Source: Volutella citrinella (Eukaryota > Ascomycota > Sordariomycetes > Hypocreales > Nectriaceae). Taken from it: a DNA stretch of 64,000 nucleotides. The translations under genes and the position numbers were made by a program. The notes beneath the pieces were generated by a model that had not been told where the DNA came from, ran no database searches, and saw only the letters and a program-made list of their open reading frames with translations. The stretch lies in assembly GCA_034401135.1 (NCBI GenBank), contig JAWZSP010000002.1, positions 3,162,001 to 3,226,000 on the forward strand, written 5' to 3'. Of this stretch, positions 1 to 10,032 are shown one piece after another; position 1 is the first letter of the stretch; each line of letters starts with the position of its first letter.

Positions 1-761
1 AATCACATCCTGGGTGCTGGTCAGTGACATTCTCATCGGGTGTCATCACGGCGCCCACTTACATGATTGCTTCCGGCAATCGTCTGTAACAATTTGCCTG
101 CCTGTCGAACAAAGGCAATTCCCGATCCACCAGGCCCCTACAGGAGAAGGAGTCAGCTCAGGTCCTTTGGTCTACCATGTATGTCTTGCACAGGTGCACC
201 CTTCAAACTTACTCCGGGATTTACAATTAGTGGAGAGAATTTGCCGGGCTCTGTCTTGGCGGGTAGCTTGATGATGCCTAGGACGACTCGCTTATCTTCA
301 GAGGGATCTTGCCAATCCATGGGCACCTGAGAGGAACCAGCGGGGTAAGCGACATTGCGTAACGCCAAGTTTTACAAGACGTCGATCCAATAACTTACGT
401 CGAGCCTCGCGCATTCAAACATGTCGTAGCACGGCTGCCACTTCAGGTCCCGGCTCGGAGTGACCTAGCAGCGATGCCGAGTTAGAACTGCAGGACTGCG
501 TCCGGGGAGGAGGTCTGGGGGTCTCACGTCCATCCAGCTCCACTGCGCAGGCAGCTGCTTGGCCTTGCCAGCCAGGTTCACGGTTGGGGATTCCGGCGTG
601 TCATAGGGCTGGTGGCGGAAGAAGGCGACGAGCGACAGCGCTGCCAGCAATCCGAGCAGAGAGGCATGGCGCGGCTTGCTGAAGTGCCGTGGTTGTTGCT
701 GCTGCCGCTGCTGCTTAGCCAATAGAGGCCTCGCCTCAGCTTGATGCTGCTTCTCGTCCAT
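1..761 (-). CDS. Membrane-anchored alpha/beta hydrolase, TAP-like (S33 peptidase family), 3' end outside window
   Basis: Five exons read leftward: 761-528, 464-399, 326-213, 137-63 and 9-1 (continuing past the edge); all introns are phase 0 with GT donors and AG acceptors, and the first carries a CTAAC branch site. The 166 visible residues begin with a cytosolic Gln-rich tail (residues 17-23) and one hydrophobic anchor (about 34-47), giving a type II membrane topology. After the anchor comes the entry motif of secreted TAP-like hydrolases (KWQPCYDMFECARLDVPMDW), then NPGGPGGSG, the oxyanion-hole loop of the prolyl-aminopeptidase/tripeptidyl-aminopeptidase fold. Members of this family remove residues from peptide N-termini or act as esterases; the nucleophile (GxSxG) and the C-terminal TAP domain lie beyond the window, so activity and substrate are unknown. 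The start at 761 is the only ATG ahead of the anchor without extra non-conserved sequence. Confidence 0.8.
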
Positions 762-2232
762 GGCAAATCGGGGCTCAGACTCTGGAGATCGATCTTGTGC
801 GAGCAGATTGGAGCTCTGCAGGTCTGAATCTCGAAAACAGCAGGAACCCTCCTTCTTCAAGTCAACGGGCCCCCGGGCCGGGCGTTCGGGGCAGAGGGTG
901 TGATAAGGCAGCCAGCCCCAGCCCGTCTGTGCCGTTGCTTGGCCAAGGGTGGGACATGCATACGATAAGCCGGGTTTGGTGGCCCACCCCGTTCGGCGTC
1001 GTGATGGTGGCACTCCGATTCCGACTCAAGCCGCAGCTCATGGCTCATGGCTCCGTCACGGGCCTCATCCCCTTGGTGGCGGACCCTGCGTCTGATGCCG
1101 AGTTCCCTTGGGCATGGGACCAGCTACCCGATTGGGACCCCAGGGGGGGGACCCTGATCTAATCCCCAATCGTGAGGCTCGAGTCATTTCAGGGCATGAG
1201 TGATGCTAGCGCTGTTGCTACTGGGCAGATCACAGCGGCCGTTTGCACATCACTGCTGGACGGAGGGGCTGTAAGTTCACCTGACACCTGACCATTGTTC
1301 TGGTCTGATGAATAGTGCTGTTTTAGTCCTCATTGTAGCCGCTGGGCTGTCTCATATCACAACTTGTCAGCCGAGGTTCTCCCTCAACTCTCGGCCAGGG
1401 TTAGGGTTGGAAGGGAAGCTCAGTATCAGGGAAGTGAGTAGGAGGCTCGTGGTTGATCGAATGAATTGTAAATTCGTCCGAATCAGCCCTCAGCTGACCT
1501 ACTACTTTCTAAATTTGCCCTAACAGTCTCATCACGTAAATGTCAGAGAAAAACAGGGCAACTGTCCTCAGGATAAGGGTGGAGTGCCAGGTGAACCATA
1601 CTACTACACACCAAGTCCATTGCCTATCGCAGCGCTACGTTACTCTACTAACCCAGGTACGACTCGTATGGGCAGATGCTAGCACCTGGACCCCAAACCC
1701 TGGATGCGACTCAGGACTTCCCCTCTACCCTGCTGCCTCCTTCTCCCCTCCATCATACCGTGCTAATTACAAAGTGGCATAATGTGTTGCATTGTCAGTC
1801 ACACACCACCAACAATGACCGACTGGTCCATCTAGCCCAGGTGACCAACGCCCGCCCGTCTAGCCCCGACACCAACACCAACACACCAACACCACCGCTG
1901 CCACTACCACCACCCCCAACCGACTTCACCAATCACCGTGGTCATGTTGCGAATCAGGGGGGGCCAGGTACCAAGTCATAGACAAGCACCCGTCAGTCCG
2001 GGTACTGGTACTGATTGAGAAACGGGAACCCAGCAAACGTGTCAGTCTTTGTTTGTCTGTCTGTCTGTAGCTGGCTGTCCATCTCCAACGGCCCGGCTCC
2101 CCGGGTTGCTTTCGTGACGAAGCTCTATTCCCAACGCCGTGTGGTATGCCGCGCAATCAATAACACCCAAAACGCCGTGTCCACAATGTCGTCGTCCACA
2201 ATGTGCCCTTTTTGTTTCGCCCCTCACCACGC
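762..2232. other. Intergenic, no gene seen (1.5 kb)
   Basis: This stretch lies between the start of the hydrolase gene and the stop codon of RLP24, so it holds the hydrolase promoter and the RLP24 3' UTR. Only short frames without family motifs are open. An ATG at 1308 opens 71 codons with a hydrophobic start, but nothing else supports it. Confidence 0.6.
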
Positions 2233-3028
2233 TCAGTCCATCTCCATGTCGTCGTCCTCATCGTCGTCATCCTGATCCTCGGCGTCATCGTCGTCCTCCA
2301 AGCCCTCATCTTCAAGGCCGTCCTCGTCGTCGGAGTCGACCTCGAACTCTTCCTCAATCGCAATGGCAACCCGCTTCTTCTCACCGCCAAACGCCGTCGA
2401 GTGCACCATCTCGGGCTCGATCGCGTTGATCTCCTCCTCGGTGAGACCCTCCACCTCGCGCAGGCGCCTCTTCTCGGAGCCGCGGAGGCGGGGCAGCAGG
2501 TGCTCGTTCTCGGCAACCAGCTTGCGGGCGGCGGCGACCTCGCGCTCGCGCTTGCCGGCCATGCGCTTCTTGTAGAAGACGCGCTCGCGGCGGGCGCGGA
2601 TCTCGGAAACGCGCTCCATGGCCTTGAGCGTCTTGCCCATGAGCTCGCGGTCGTAGCGGATGGGCACGTTGCGGCGGGCGGCGAACTGCAGCGTCGAGTC
2701 GACCGTCATCTCCTTGCCGGCAGCCTTGCGGAAGGCCTTGGTCCACTTGAGCTTGCGAGGGTTTCGCTTCATCTTGAAGTTGCGGTGGCACTTGGACCGG
2801 CAGAAACGGAACACGCGGGCATCGTTGCGGACAAAGGTGATGCCCTTGCTGGGATACGCAGGGCGACTGCAAAAGTAGCAAGTTTCGATTCTGGGCGTCG
2901 ACGTTAGCTTGGATGTTGGAACCCCCGAAGGCGCGGCAGATGCAATTGCAGTAAAATAAATTATGCAATCGCCGAGAGCGTTGCGTCTCTTCAGCCACGC
3001 CCTGCAATAATCAAGTGACTCACCTCAT
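2233..3028 (-). CDS. RLP24: Ribosome biogenesis protein RLP24 (L24e family)
   Basis: Two exons, 3028-3024 and 2890-2233 (220 aa). The first coding exon is only five bases (ATG AG). The intron (3023-2891, donor GTGAGT, acceptor CCCAG) splits the second codon, giving [18 protein letters not shown]. The N-terminus is the L24e zinc-ribbon fold: CxxC in CYFCS and [10 protein letters not shown] downstream, followed by the basic [18 protein letters not shown] stretch typical of Rlp24. The family holds the L24e site on pre-60S particles and recruits the AAA-ATPase Drg1/Afg2, which releases it in the cytoplasm before ribosomal L24 loads; the C-terminal tail is the part contacted by Drg1. Here the last 50 residues are a run of Asp/Glu, longer and more acidic than needed for the fold. 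The gene shares a 313-bp promoter region with TIM14. Confidence 0.95.
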
Positions 3029-3341
3029 CGTGCTTTCTTGGTGGTCCGCAAGACCTACACAACGATGATTCTTTCTTTGTCCCGCCCCGCTGGTGATACC
3101 GACCGAACTTTTGCTCTCGTCGCTCAGGAAATTTTTGTCCTGCCATGCCTCGTTGTGGGGCATCAACGCTTATCGATAGGCCTCGGATAAACTACTTTCC
3201 GGCCCATCTCCGGCCCGCGCCGGCTGCAAATCTGCAAACCTCCAAACCTCCCCGGTTCCTGCTCAAAGCGCATCCACAGCACTCCCGTCCAACGTCTTTC
3301 TTGCGCACGTCGACCTCCGATCCCCCCCCCGCACCTACAAA
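3029..3341. promoter_or_regulatory. Divergent promoter region between RLP24 and TIM14
   Basis: The two start codons (3028 minus, 3342 plus) are 313 bp apart, so control elements are probably shared. At 3129-3136 there is AAATTTTT, which on the RLP24 strand reads AAAAATTT, close to the RRPE element of ribosome-biogenesis promoters. No convincing TATA box was seen. Confidence 0.5.
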
Positions 3342-3774
3342 ATGTCATCTGTTCTTGCCTTGGGCGCCGGTGCCGCTGTTGCGGCCTTTTTGGTATGAGC
3401 AAACCCTCCCCCAGGCCCGTTTCAATCGGCACGCCATTAACATTCATTTTCTACAGGGCCGAGCTGGTCTGGTCGCGTGGCGGCGCTCCCGAGGCGGCGT
3501 GGGAGCCATGGGCAAGTCCTTCTACAAGGGTGGCTTCGAACCCAAGATGAACAAGAAGGAGGCTTCTCTCATTCTCTCCCTCAAGTATGCGACCTTACGA
3601 CAACACTGGCGCACCAATCACTAACACGGGGACAGCGAGCGATCCATCACCAAGGACAAGGTCCGCAAGGCCCACCGAACCCTCATGCTTCTCAACCACC
3701 CCGATCGCGGCGGCAGCCCCTACCTGGCGACCAAGGTGAACGAGGCGAAGGAGTTCCTCGACAAGAACAGCTGA
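3342..3774 (+). CDS. PAM18: Mitochondrial import motor J-protein TIM14/PAM18
   Basis: Three exons, 3342-3392, 3457-3584 and 3636-3774 (105 aa). Donors are GTATGA and GTATGC, and CTAAC lies before the second acceptor. The protein has a short intermembrane-space tail and one hydrophobic segment (about 3-24), a positive stretch, then a J domain whose HPD tripeptide is at residues 81-83 ([20 protein letters not shown]). This is the inner-membrane subunit of the presequence-translocase-associated motor: the HPD loop stimulates the ATPase of mitochondrial Hsp70 at the TIM23 channel, in partnership with Pam16. Length and layout match fungal Tim14 exactly. The start is chosen because the first exon encodes the short intermembrane-space tail and the first part of the conserved hydrophobic segment. 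Confidence 0.95.
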
Positions 3775-3816
3775 GCCTCTCGCGCATTCAACAACAGGCT
3801 GCCCGTTTTCGTGACT

Positions 3817-3856
3817 CCGGCGGGGTGGATAGTGTCGCTTTCGTGACACCCGCCGG
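3817..3856 (+). repeat. Inverted repeat / stem-loop in the TIM14 3' UTR
   Basis: CCGGCGGGGTG (3817-3827) pairs with CACCCGCCGG (3847-3856), giving ten G/C-rich pairs with one bulged G and a 19-nt loop. It begins 43 nt after the TIM14 stop codon. Each arm is preceded by a TTTCGTGAC copy (3808-3815 region and 3840-3847 region). Confidence 0.55.
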
Positions 3857-4035
3857 GGGCACCGACAATCGGGAGTGCAGCTGCTGCCATGACTGCGTGG
3901 TGGCTCTCTGTGTATCTATTGTACACTATTTGTTTCCCAGCGATGGCGTTCGTGGTTCATACAGAGGTAGAGCAAGGGGTTGGGCCAAATATTTTCTTGA
4001 CTTGATGTCTAAAAAAATGTACAAATACAAGGGCA

Positions 4036-5734
4036 TTATAGCCCACTCTCTTCTCCCGCAACCAATTTTTCCTCGTCCCGATACTTGTTCACCGTGGCGG
4101 AAGCCAGTTCCTCGTTCCCGGTCGCGATTCCTTGACCAGCAGCATGCTTCAATGCCACGCCAATCAAAGCACAGAGGGTGTAGTAAGCATCATTGCCTGC
4201 GTTGTGCAGGTTCTTGCTTACTATCTCTAGATGTGAGAGCACTCTAAGGAGACTTTGTCCATTGGTCAGCCCGAGCCAGGCTTGGTGAATTTGTTGGGTG
4301 TCGATGTGTTTGACCGTGTTCTTTAGGCCATATAGGTCAACTCCGAGGCTAGAAATATAGTTGAAGTCTTGAATAACGTCATGCCCAACAAGGGCCACGT
4401 TTCGAGAGTCCGAGTAAGGCTGAATAATCGATAGGATTGCCTCCCCAATATCTGCCTTGGCTGGAAAGGTGCTTTCCCTTAGGAATGAGTTAGCTCAAGT
4501 TTATCCATCGGCGATGCGTAGGCAGCGTGACTAACCCAAAATCGAATGCGTCAGGGCACCCTTTGACATATCGCGAGTTCGTAAATCCAGAGAACTCAGA
4601 TACTCTCAAATGATGACACCGGATGAATTGTCGCCAATTTCCTCCGCATGACCCAGGGTCAACCTGCCGCACGTCTCGGGTGTCAAGGACGGCAATCCCG
4701 ACCTCTGAGATTGGGTGTGGGGGTTGCTCTATGGCTTCGACATCGACACAGATGAAGACAACATCTGGTACTTCGGGCTCGCCTTTGAGCCCGAGCAGTG
4801 ACAGAGTTCTTGTGAACATTTCATCCCGAGCCTTCTTCTTTCGGGCAGCCTTCTCCCCATTCTTCTTTACTGCAGTGAATCCGGTTTTGAGGGTTTTGAA
4901 GGCTCCGTTCCAACGAGTACGGGCACTCTCGGATGCTTTGGAATATGTGTCGATATCTTCTTGGTGCACTTTTGGCCAAGTTTCGACATCTAGGTCGGGC
5001 TCGTCGTGAGAGCGTTTCAGATATCGCGGCCTCGGGGTTTTCCTCCCAAACCTAATGCCAAATTTCGCGGCATTGATGCCCTTGGGGATGGTGAGAGCTA
5101 TTCCAAGTTCCGAATTAATTTCTTCGAGAAACACTTCAAACTGCGCCGTCGGAACAAGGATCTGCGGATCGGCAGCTGGTTCAGATTGATCATGGAGATA
5201 GAAACTTCAACTCATTAGCCACAAGCTGTACCTCAATCGGGTCAGGAAACTTGGCTTACATGTCCCAATCTCTGTCTAGAAGGGCCCTATCAAAAAAGGG
5301 CTTGGCCTAATTGTGGTGTGGTTAGTTCCCAAAATAGATGCCAGGATGCCGGATCCATTGCTCACCAGTGGCCGGTTCTGCTTTCCAATGAAGTTCGCTG
5401 GATAGGTCTTTATGGCTTGCAGTGGACAGAAAAGAGTCGTGCTGTCAACCGGTTGCCCGATGGCGAACCCCGAGCGATCGAACGCCTTTTCTTTTCGTGC
5501 CTCTCTGGCTTGGGTCATTGCCAAAGGCTCGGTTGGGGTTCGTGCTGGCTGGCTCGCTTCCTCAGGCTCTTGGCCTGAAAGCACATCATCTTCAACTACC
5601 CCATCGCCGTCGGCCTTTGGGTTGTCTGCCTTGGAGTCATCGTTTCCTTCCTTTGGCTGCTCACGCAATGCCACCGCTGTGCCCAGTGTCGTAGAGAGCA
5701 GTTCGAGCCGCGCGTTCAGGCTGAGTTCGACCAT
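4036..5734 (-). CDS. Gfd2/YDR514C-like protein with DEDDh exonuclease fold
   Basis: Four exons, 5734-5366, 5306-5260, 5204-4536 and 4477-4036 (508 aa); introns are 51-59 nt, and phases close. The N-terminal half has an acidic low-complexity linker (around residues 27-60), then CPLQAIKTYPANFIGKQNRP and DRDWDIFYLHD. The C-terminal third is an RNase H-like exonuclease fold with all three motifs of the DEDDh class: VDVEA (motif I), ALVGHDVIQDFNYI (motif II) and HNAGNDAYYT (motif III, His and Asp). Yeast Gfd2 is linked genetically to mRNA export through Dbp5, and related fungal proteins carry this domain in a C-terminal position; a nucleic-acid substrate is inferred only. The gene runs tail to tail with TIM14. 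No neighbour suggests its target. Confidence 0.8.
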
Positions 5735-6168
5735 TTTTAGGGATCAAGAGTTTCTTGACGTGTAGTAATGCGATGACGATGATGCAAATGTAGATGAAGA
5801 AAAGGTGTGAGAATGGGAGGTACTTTGGAGGTGAATCAGGCGTGTTTGTTGATCCGGGAAATAGCGGCACCCGACAGGTGCAAACAGCTGGCTCGCACTT
5901 GTCCTGCAGCGGTTGGCTGTTGGCTGTTCACAGAAGCACCAACTGCAATCATTCCTTTTTATTATATTGGCAGGTGCCTTTGGCAATGGACAGCTGTTTT
6001 GTCGCACGACTCTGAAGTCTCTATTGAATACAATCGTACTACTAGTAGTAGAGGTGCCACATCCATGTGCAGCCAGTAAGCAAGCAAACAAGCAAACCAG
6101 CCTTCCCGAACATTCAAGCAACCACCACATGAGACACTCACTACCTTGGTCTGGCAAACACGGACCGT
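5735..6168. other. Intergenic between the Gfd2-like gene and KU80
   Basis: Upstream region of the Gfd2-like gene (which starts at 5734, minus strand) and 3' UTR of KU80. No coding potential beyond chance frames was found. Confidence 0.5.
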
Positions 6169-8633
6169 TTATCTCGATTTATAGAACTGTGGTCCAAATT
6201 AGCAGTGCCCATGTCTCGCGGGTAGGAAATCTCGTCTCGTACCTCGTCAGCCTCCTCTGGCGTCACCGTAGAAGCCTCCGACTGCTTTTGGTCGATGAGA
6301 CCCAATCGTGACCACCGCACCTTGAACCAAAAATCCCGTCTATCTCCACCCAGCGCACCAGATAGGAGCTGCTTCTTCATATCCCGCACAAAGGAGTTGA
6401 ACAACGCGGGCTCCTCGAGGTTGATGAGCTCCTCGCGCATTACTCCCAGGCATTCCGTCGCACGCGCATACTTGCTATCCCCGAAGCTTTCAGTAACAAG
6501 CTCTGTAATGATGGCTCCCATCTGTTTCGCGGCGTCTGCGATTTCTTCCACCTCCTCCGTCACAGCAAGCGCTTGCTTGAAATCAGGAACAGCATTCTCG
6601 GGATCAATGCGGCCCTTCTTCTCCTCGCCAAGCAGGGCATCCACGTCCAGCCCGGAGATTGGCTTGACTGTATCTCTGGCTCGCTTGCCCTTGGCCTTTG
6701 GTGGCACTGAGGAAATAAATGTTAGCTAGTCCCAATGCTTTCTGCCATGTCCCTCTCACCTTTCTTAACTTCGGCGGCTTCGACGAGCGCATCAACCTTA
6801 CTTTGCACCTTTTCAATAAGATCGCCCGGTGGTGATGCGAAGCGAAGGAGGATCTCGGGGGTAGACGGCACCGGCCCATCGGGATTGACCGCTCGTGACT
6901 TGACCGCGTGGTTGATTCGGTGGATCGATGGGTTATACGTTTCCTCAATGGGTGCATACTCCGCAGGATCGCTTTGGTACGTTAGCCAGCCGAAATACGA
7001 AGCGCCCCAAGATGCCTACCCATTTTCGTCTATTCCATAGCCAGACAAGTCCATGGCATCCACATAATCGCTCATTGCATCGTTGAGCTCATCTGTGGGC
7101 AGGAAACGATGCTTGGTGACAGTCTGTCCGGTAACGGTAATGACGCGGTCCAGTGGAGGGAACTGGTAGCTTCGCACATCCTCTGCGAATGGTAGGGGAA
7201 CATCGTAGAGACACTCGAGCCCAGGCTCAATACTGGGGGCCAGAAGAACGAGCAGAGGGTCTTTGCCTTCCTTGGTAACAATACGAGCCACCGCATAGGA
7301 CTCAAGCTCTGACAGTGCCCATATCAACGACGAAAGGGCAATTTCGGATTTGGAATCGGACTTTTTGGCGACGGTAACGCAGGTGTCGCCCATGTTTAGG
7401 AACGGCTCATACTGCGATTGTCAGCAAAAAGCATATAACTATGCGAACCATCATACCTTTGTCCACGGGATAAATCCAACGATGGAGAAGCTTTTCTGGG
7501 TCTCGAGCTTTGTGATGTTGTACTCTGACTCGCTGATGTGCACAGCGGTTCGGCCATACTCATAACCCTTGGCAAGGGCCTCAAACTCGACATCGCGTTT
7601 GCCACCAGGTGCGTCAGGGTCATTCACTTTATATGTCCTTGCCTGTTTGACTGCAGCGAACTCAACGCCTTCCATCTCGTCGCCCTGGGCATCAGCAGAT
7701 GGTGAGCCACCGGCCTGCTCTGATTTGACAACCACAGTGCTGGCAGCTAGCGGTCGGGCAAGATGAGTCTTGAAGTAGCGCTCGACGTTGATGTTGAGAG
7801 CTGCAGGGAATTTCTCAGGATCTCCAAGAGTAAGTGATCCATCAAACGTCTTGTACGGCTTGACAGACTTGACTCTCGGTGTGTCAAGCTCGTCAATGGC
7901 CTCTATAATAGAGGCCAGCACTCCATTCTCACACTTGTCAACCAGTTCCTTGAGGGTCTTTTCATTTTGCGCCTAAGAAACATGGTCAACTAAACCGCCC
8001 GTCGAGGCTTGATGCAAACTTCAGAGGATATTACCTTCTCGGCTGATTTGTCTTCCTCCTTGAAACCGTAGTCGGGGTCGTCGAAATCCACGCCCCTAAC
8101 GCTGGTCAGACGCCGCTGGGCACTCGGAGAAAGGAATGCACTTACAATACGGTCAGTTGGATATTTGACGTGTTAATCTGGTTTGCGATTTCGGTGAGAT
8201 CATCAGCATCGACCGGGCCTTGGCCATCCGTAACCAGGACAATTTTGCGATTCCACTTGAGCTTCTTGGTGAAGGTGTCGATCATGTCCACAGCCAACAC
8301 GATTGCTGAGACAGCGTCGCCCGTCATCGTATTACTCGGCTTCACCAGGCTTTGCAGACTCCTCAAAGACGTCATGGTCATTGGCCCCAATTCTTGCAGG
8401 ACCGAGATGTTCTCGTAGCCGTCGTCTTCCTGTAGCTTGTTGTTGGTCTCATCGGTCCTCAGCCCCAAAGCGCCGACGCATAGCGTCTTACGGCTCGCAG
8501 CAACAACATCCGTGATTCTGTCCCAAACATAGCGCAAGCTCCAGTCCAGGTCAGATTCAGATCGGCCGCTGTGGAGCTGGGCCATGGATGAGCCTAGATC
8601 CAGGATAAACACGGTTGCTTCTTTGTCGGCCAT
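6169..8633 (-). CDS. KU80: Ku80 subunit of the Ku heterodimer (non-homologous end joining)
   Basis: Seven exons: 8633-8146, 8095-8035, 7972-7457, 7411-7020, 6971-6760, 6706-6243 and 6186-6169 (716 aa, near the usual length for fungal Ku80). The N-terminus is the Ku von Willebrand A-like domain (FILDLGSSM ... NRKIVLVTDGQGP), the centre is the DNA-encircling beta-barrel (SFSIVGFIPW, DDVP/PLPFAEDVR-type strands), and the C-terminal helical region follows. With Ku70 it binds broken DNA ends, recruits ligase IV, and protects telomeres. The last intron (6242-6187: donor GTACGA, branch GCTAAT, acceptor CACAG) is inferred. If it is retained, the frame stops at 6141 and the tail is longer by about 28 residues. 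The gene is divergent from the TMEM205-like gene, with start codons 358 bp apart. Confidence 0.93.
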
Positions 8634-8991
8634 CTTAAGTCAATCAAGACCCCAGGTAAAACTTGTCGAAATTGGACGAGGAATTGAGGTGAAAGGGGGC
8701 CACAGCCTGCGACAGCCTGACTTTATAAGGGTTTGCTGATGAGACAGGCTTCTTGGGGAGCTCTCACCACAAATCCCGGTCGTCAGCTAGGCAGAAGGCC
8801 CCCATCAGCTGAAGCCGCGAGCCAGGCGCACGGTGCACTGGCCGGACGCGTTGGCGCCGCGAGGTCATGTGACTTCGGACTTTAGCCATGACCTCATTAC
8901 CGGGATGCAACTCGTTGGCTGCGACTATCGCTTAGGATGAAGCTTCCTTCCCCTCATCAACTCTCATCAAATCGAAATTGAGGCCGCAAAA
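8634..8991. promoter_or_regulatory. Divergent promoter region KU80 / TMEM205-like gene
   Basis: Both start codons face outward (8633 minus, 8992 plus). The interval is mixed GC and has no open frame of note. A shared promoter is inferred from spacing; I saw no clear TATA box. Confidence 0.5.
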
Positions 8992-9729
8992 ATGTCTGGC
9001 GTCGTGAGCGCAGTCGTTTTTTCGGTGGCGCCGTACCACATCATTTCGTGAGGATGCGTCCTGGACCGATTTGGTCTCATCATTGGCTCACAATCAGCAG
9101 CTACGGAACACTCCTAGGAACGAGCTTCTTCCATGTACGATCAGCCCACGATTGTCCCGCATCGTGTAGTGGTACTAACGACCTCTCAGACTTTCATCAA
9201 TGGCATCGTCATGTTCCGGACCGTTGACCGGCCCAACTTCTCCGCCATTCAGCAAAAGCTTTTCCCCATTTACTTCGGCCTCCAGACCGCTCTGCCTGTT
9301 GTCATCGCCTTGACCTTTCCGGGCAACTCTCTGATCGGGGTTGCCAACAGCATCCCTGGTCTGCTAAGCGACTTTGCTCGTCTGCATTCCCTGGTGCCAA
9401 TTGCCACCATGTTTGCGACTGGTTTGGTCAATTATGCCATCTTGCTCCCCCTGACGGTCAAGGTCATGAAGGATCGCCGTGGCCAGGGTACGTTGACAAA
9501 CCGTCACTCTGTCTGCCTGCGCATGTCATGCTAACGTTGTGTAGCCAAGCGGGACGGCAAGGAATGGTACGACAAGGGCCCTCACTCGGATGAAATGCAA
9601 GTTCTGAACAAGAAGTTCGGCATGCTTCACGGCATTTCCTCCATAATCAACCTGGCTGCATTCGTTGCTACTGTTGCCTATGGCTTCACCCTGGGTGGAC
9701 GGGTGCTGTCTGTGGCTGATCTGGCATAA
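8992..9729 (+). CDS. TMEM205-like (DUF4149) multi-pass membrane protein
   Basis: Four exons: 8992-9047, 9101-9134, 9190-9487 and 9545-9729 (190 aa). It begins with a hydrophobic segment (about residues 3-16), then the family signature YGTLLGTSFFHTFINGIVMF, and has further hydrophobic segments around PIYFGLQTALPVVIALTFPG, LHSLVPIATMFATGLVNYAILLP and the C-terminal INLAAFVATVAYGF, giving four predicted membrane passes. DUF4149 proteins are related to animal TMEM205, whose function is poorly known. The second acceptor is a CAGCAG tandem; using the second CAG (exon from 9101) gives IISYGTLLG, the form expected for the family. Start is the first ATG, with a good AAAATG context. Confidence 0.85.
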
Positions 9730-10032
9730 GGCATCACAATGGTAGATCACATATGCAAACCTCATCTAATTGACACCATTGGGTCCTTTCGAATTGTGCG
9801 ATTGGCTACTGCCTTACTCGACTCGTCAAACATGCTCTCTTGTGTGGCAGCAAAATGCCATCCCCAATACCGAGCAATAATAATAAAAAAGCCACTGGTT
9901 ATTCGCAATCCATGCATCCGTGGGTATAAACTAACTCCTCCAAATCAAACTGCGCCGGCTGAAACTTCGATGTGCTGAGCCCCGAATCCATCATGAATTT
10001 ATTCCTGGCAATAGACAGACTGGCGTGCACTT
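9730..10032. other. Convergent 3' region
   Basis: Between the stop of the TMEM205-like gene and the stop of the convergent 141-aa gene. It contains an AT-rich stretch (AATAATAATAAAAAA near 9878) that could serve polyadenylation. No gene was seen. Confidence 0.45.

Noticed and set aside
1308..1523. 71-codon frame with a hydrophobic start resembling a signal peptide
   Set aside because: Only two cysteines, no conserved motif and no promoter signal; the region has many chance frames.
3022..3032. CGATGAG (PAC-like element) at the RLP24 start
   Set aside because: The word is made by the start codon and donor site themselves, so it is not evidence of a promoter element.
3775..4035. Puf3 sites (UGUANAUA) in the 3' UTR of TIM14, and in that of the MCUR1-like gene at 53486-53850
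   Set aside because: Only near matches with one mismatch were found (for example TGTATCTA and TGTACAAA); no perfect site.
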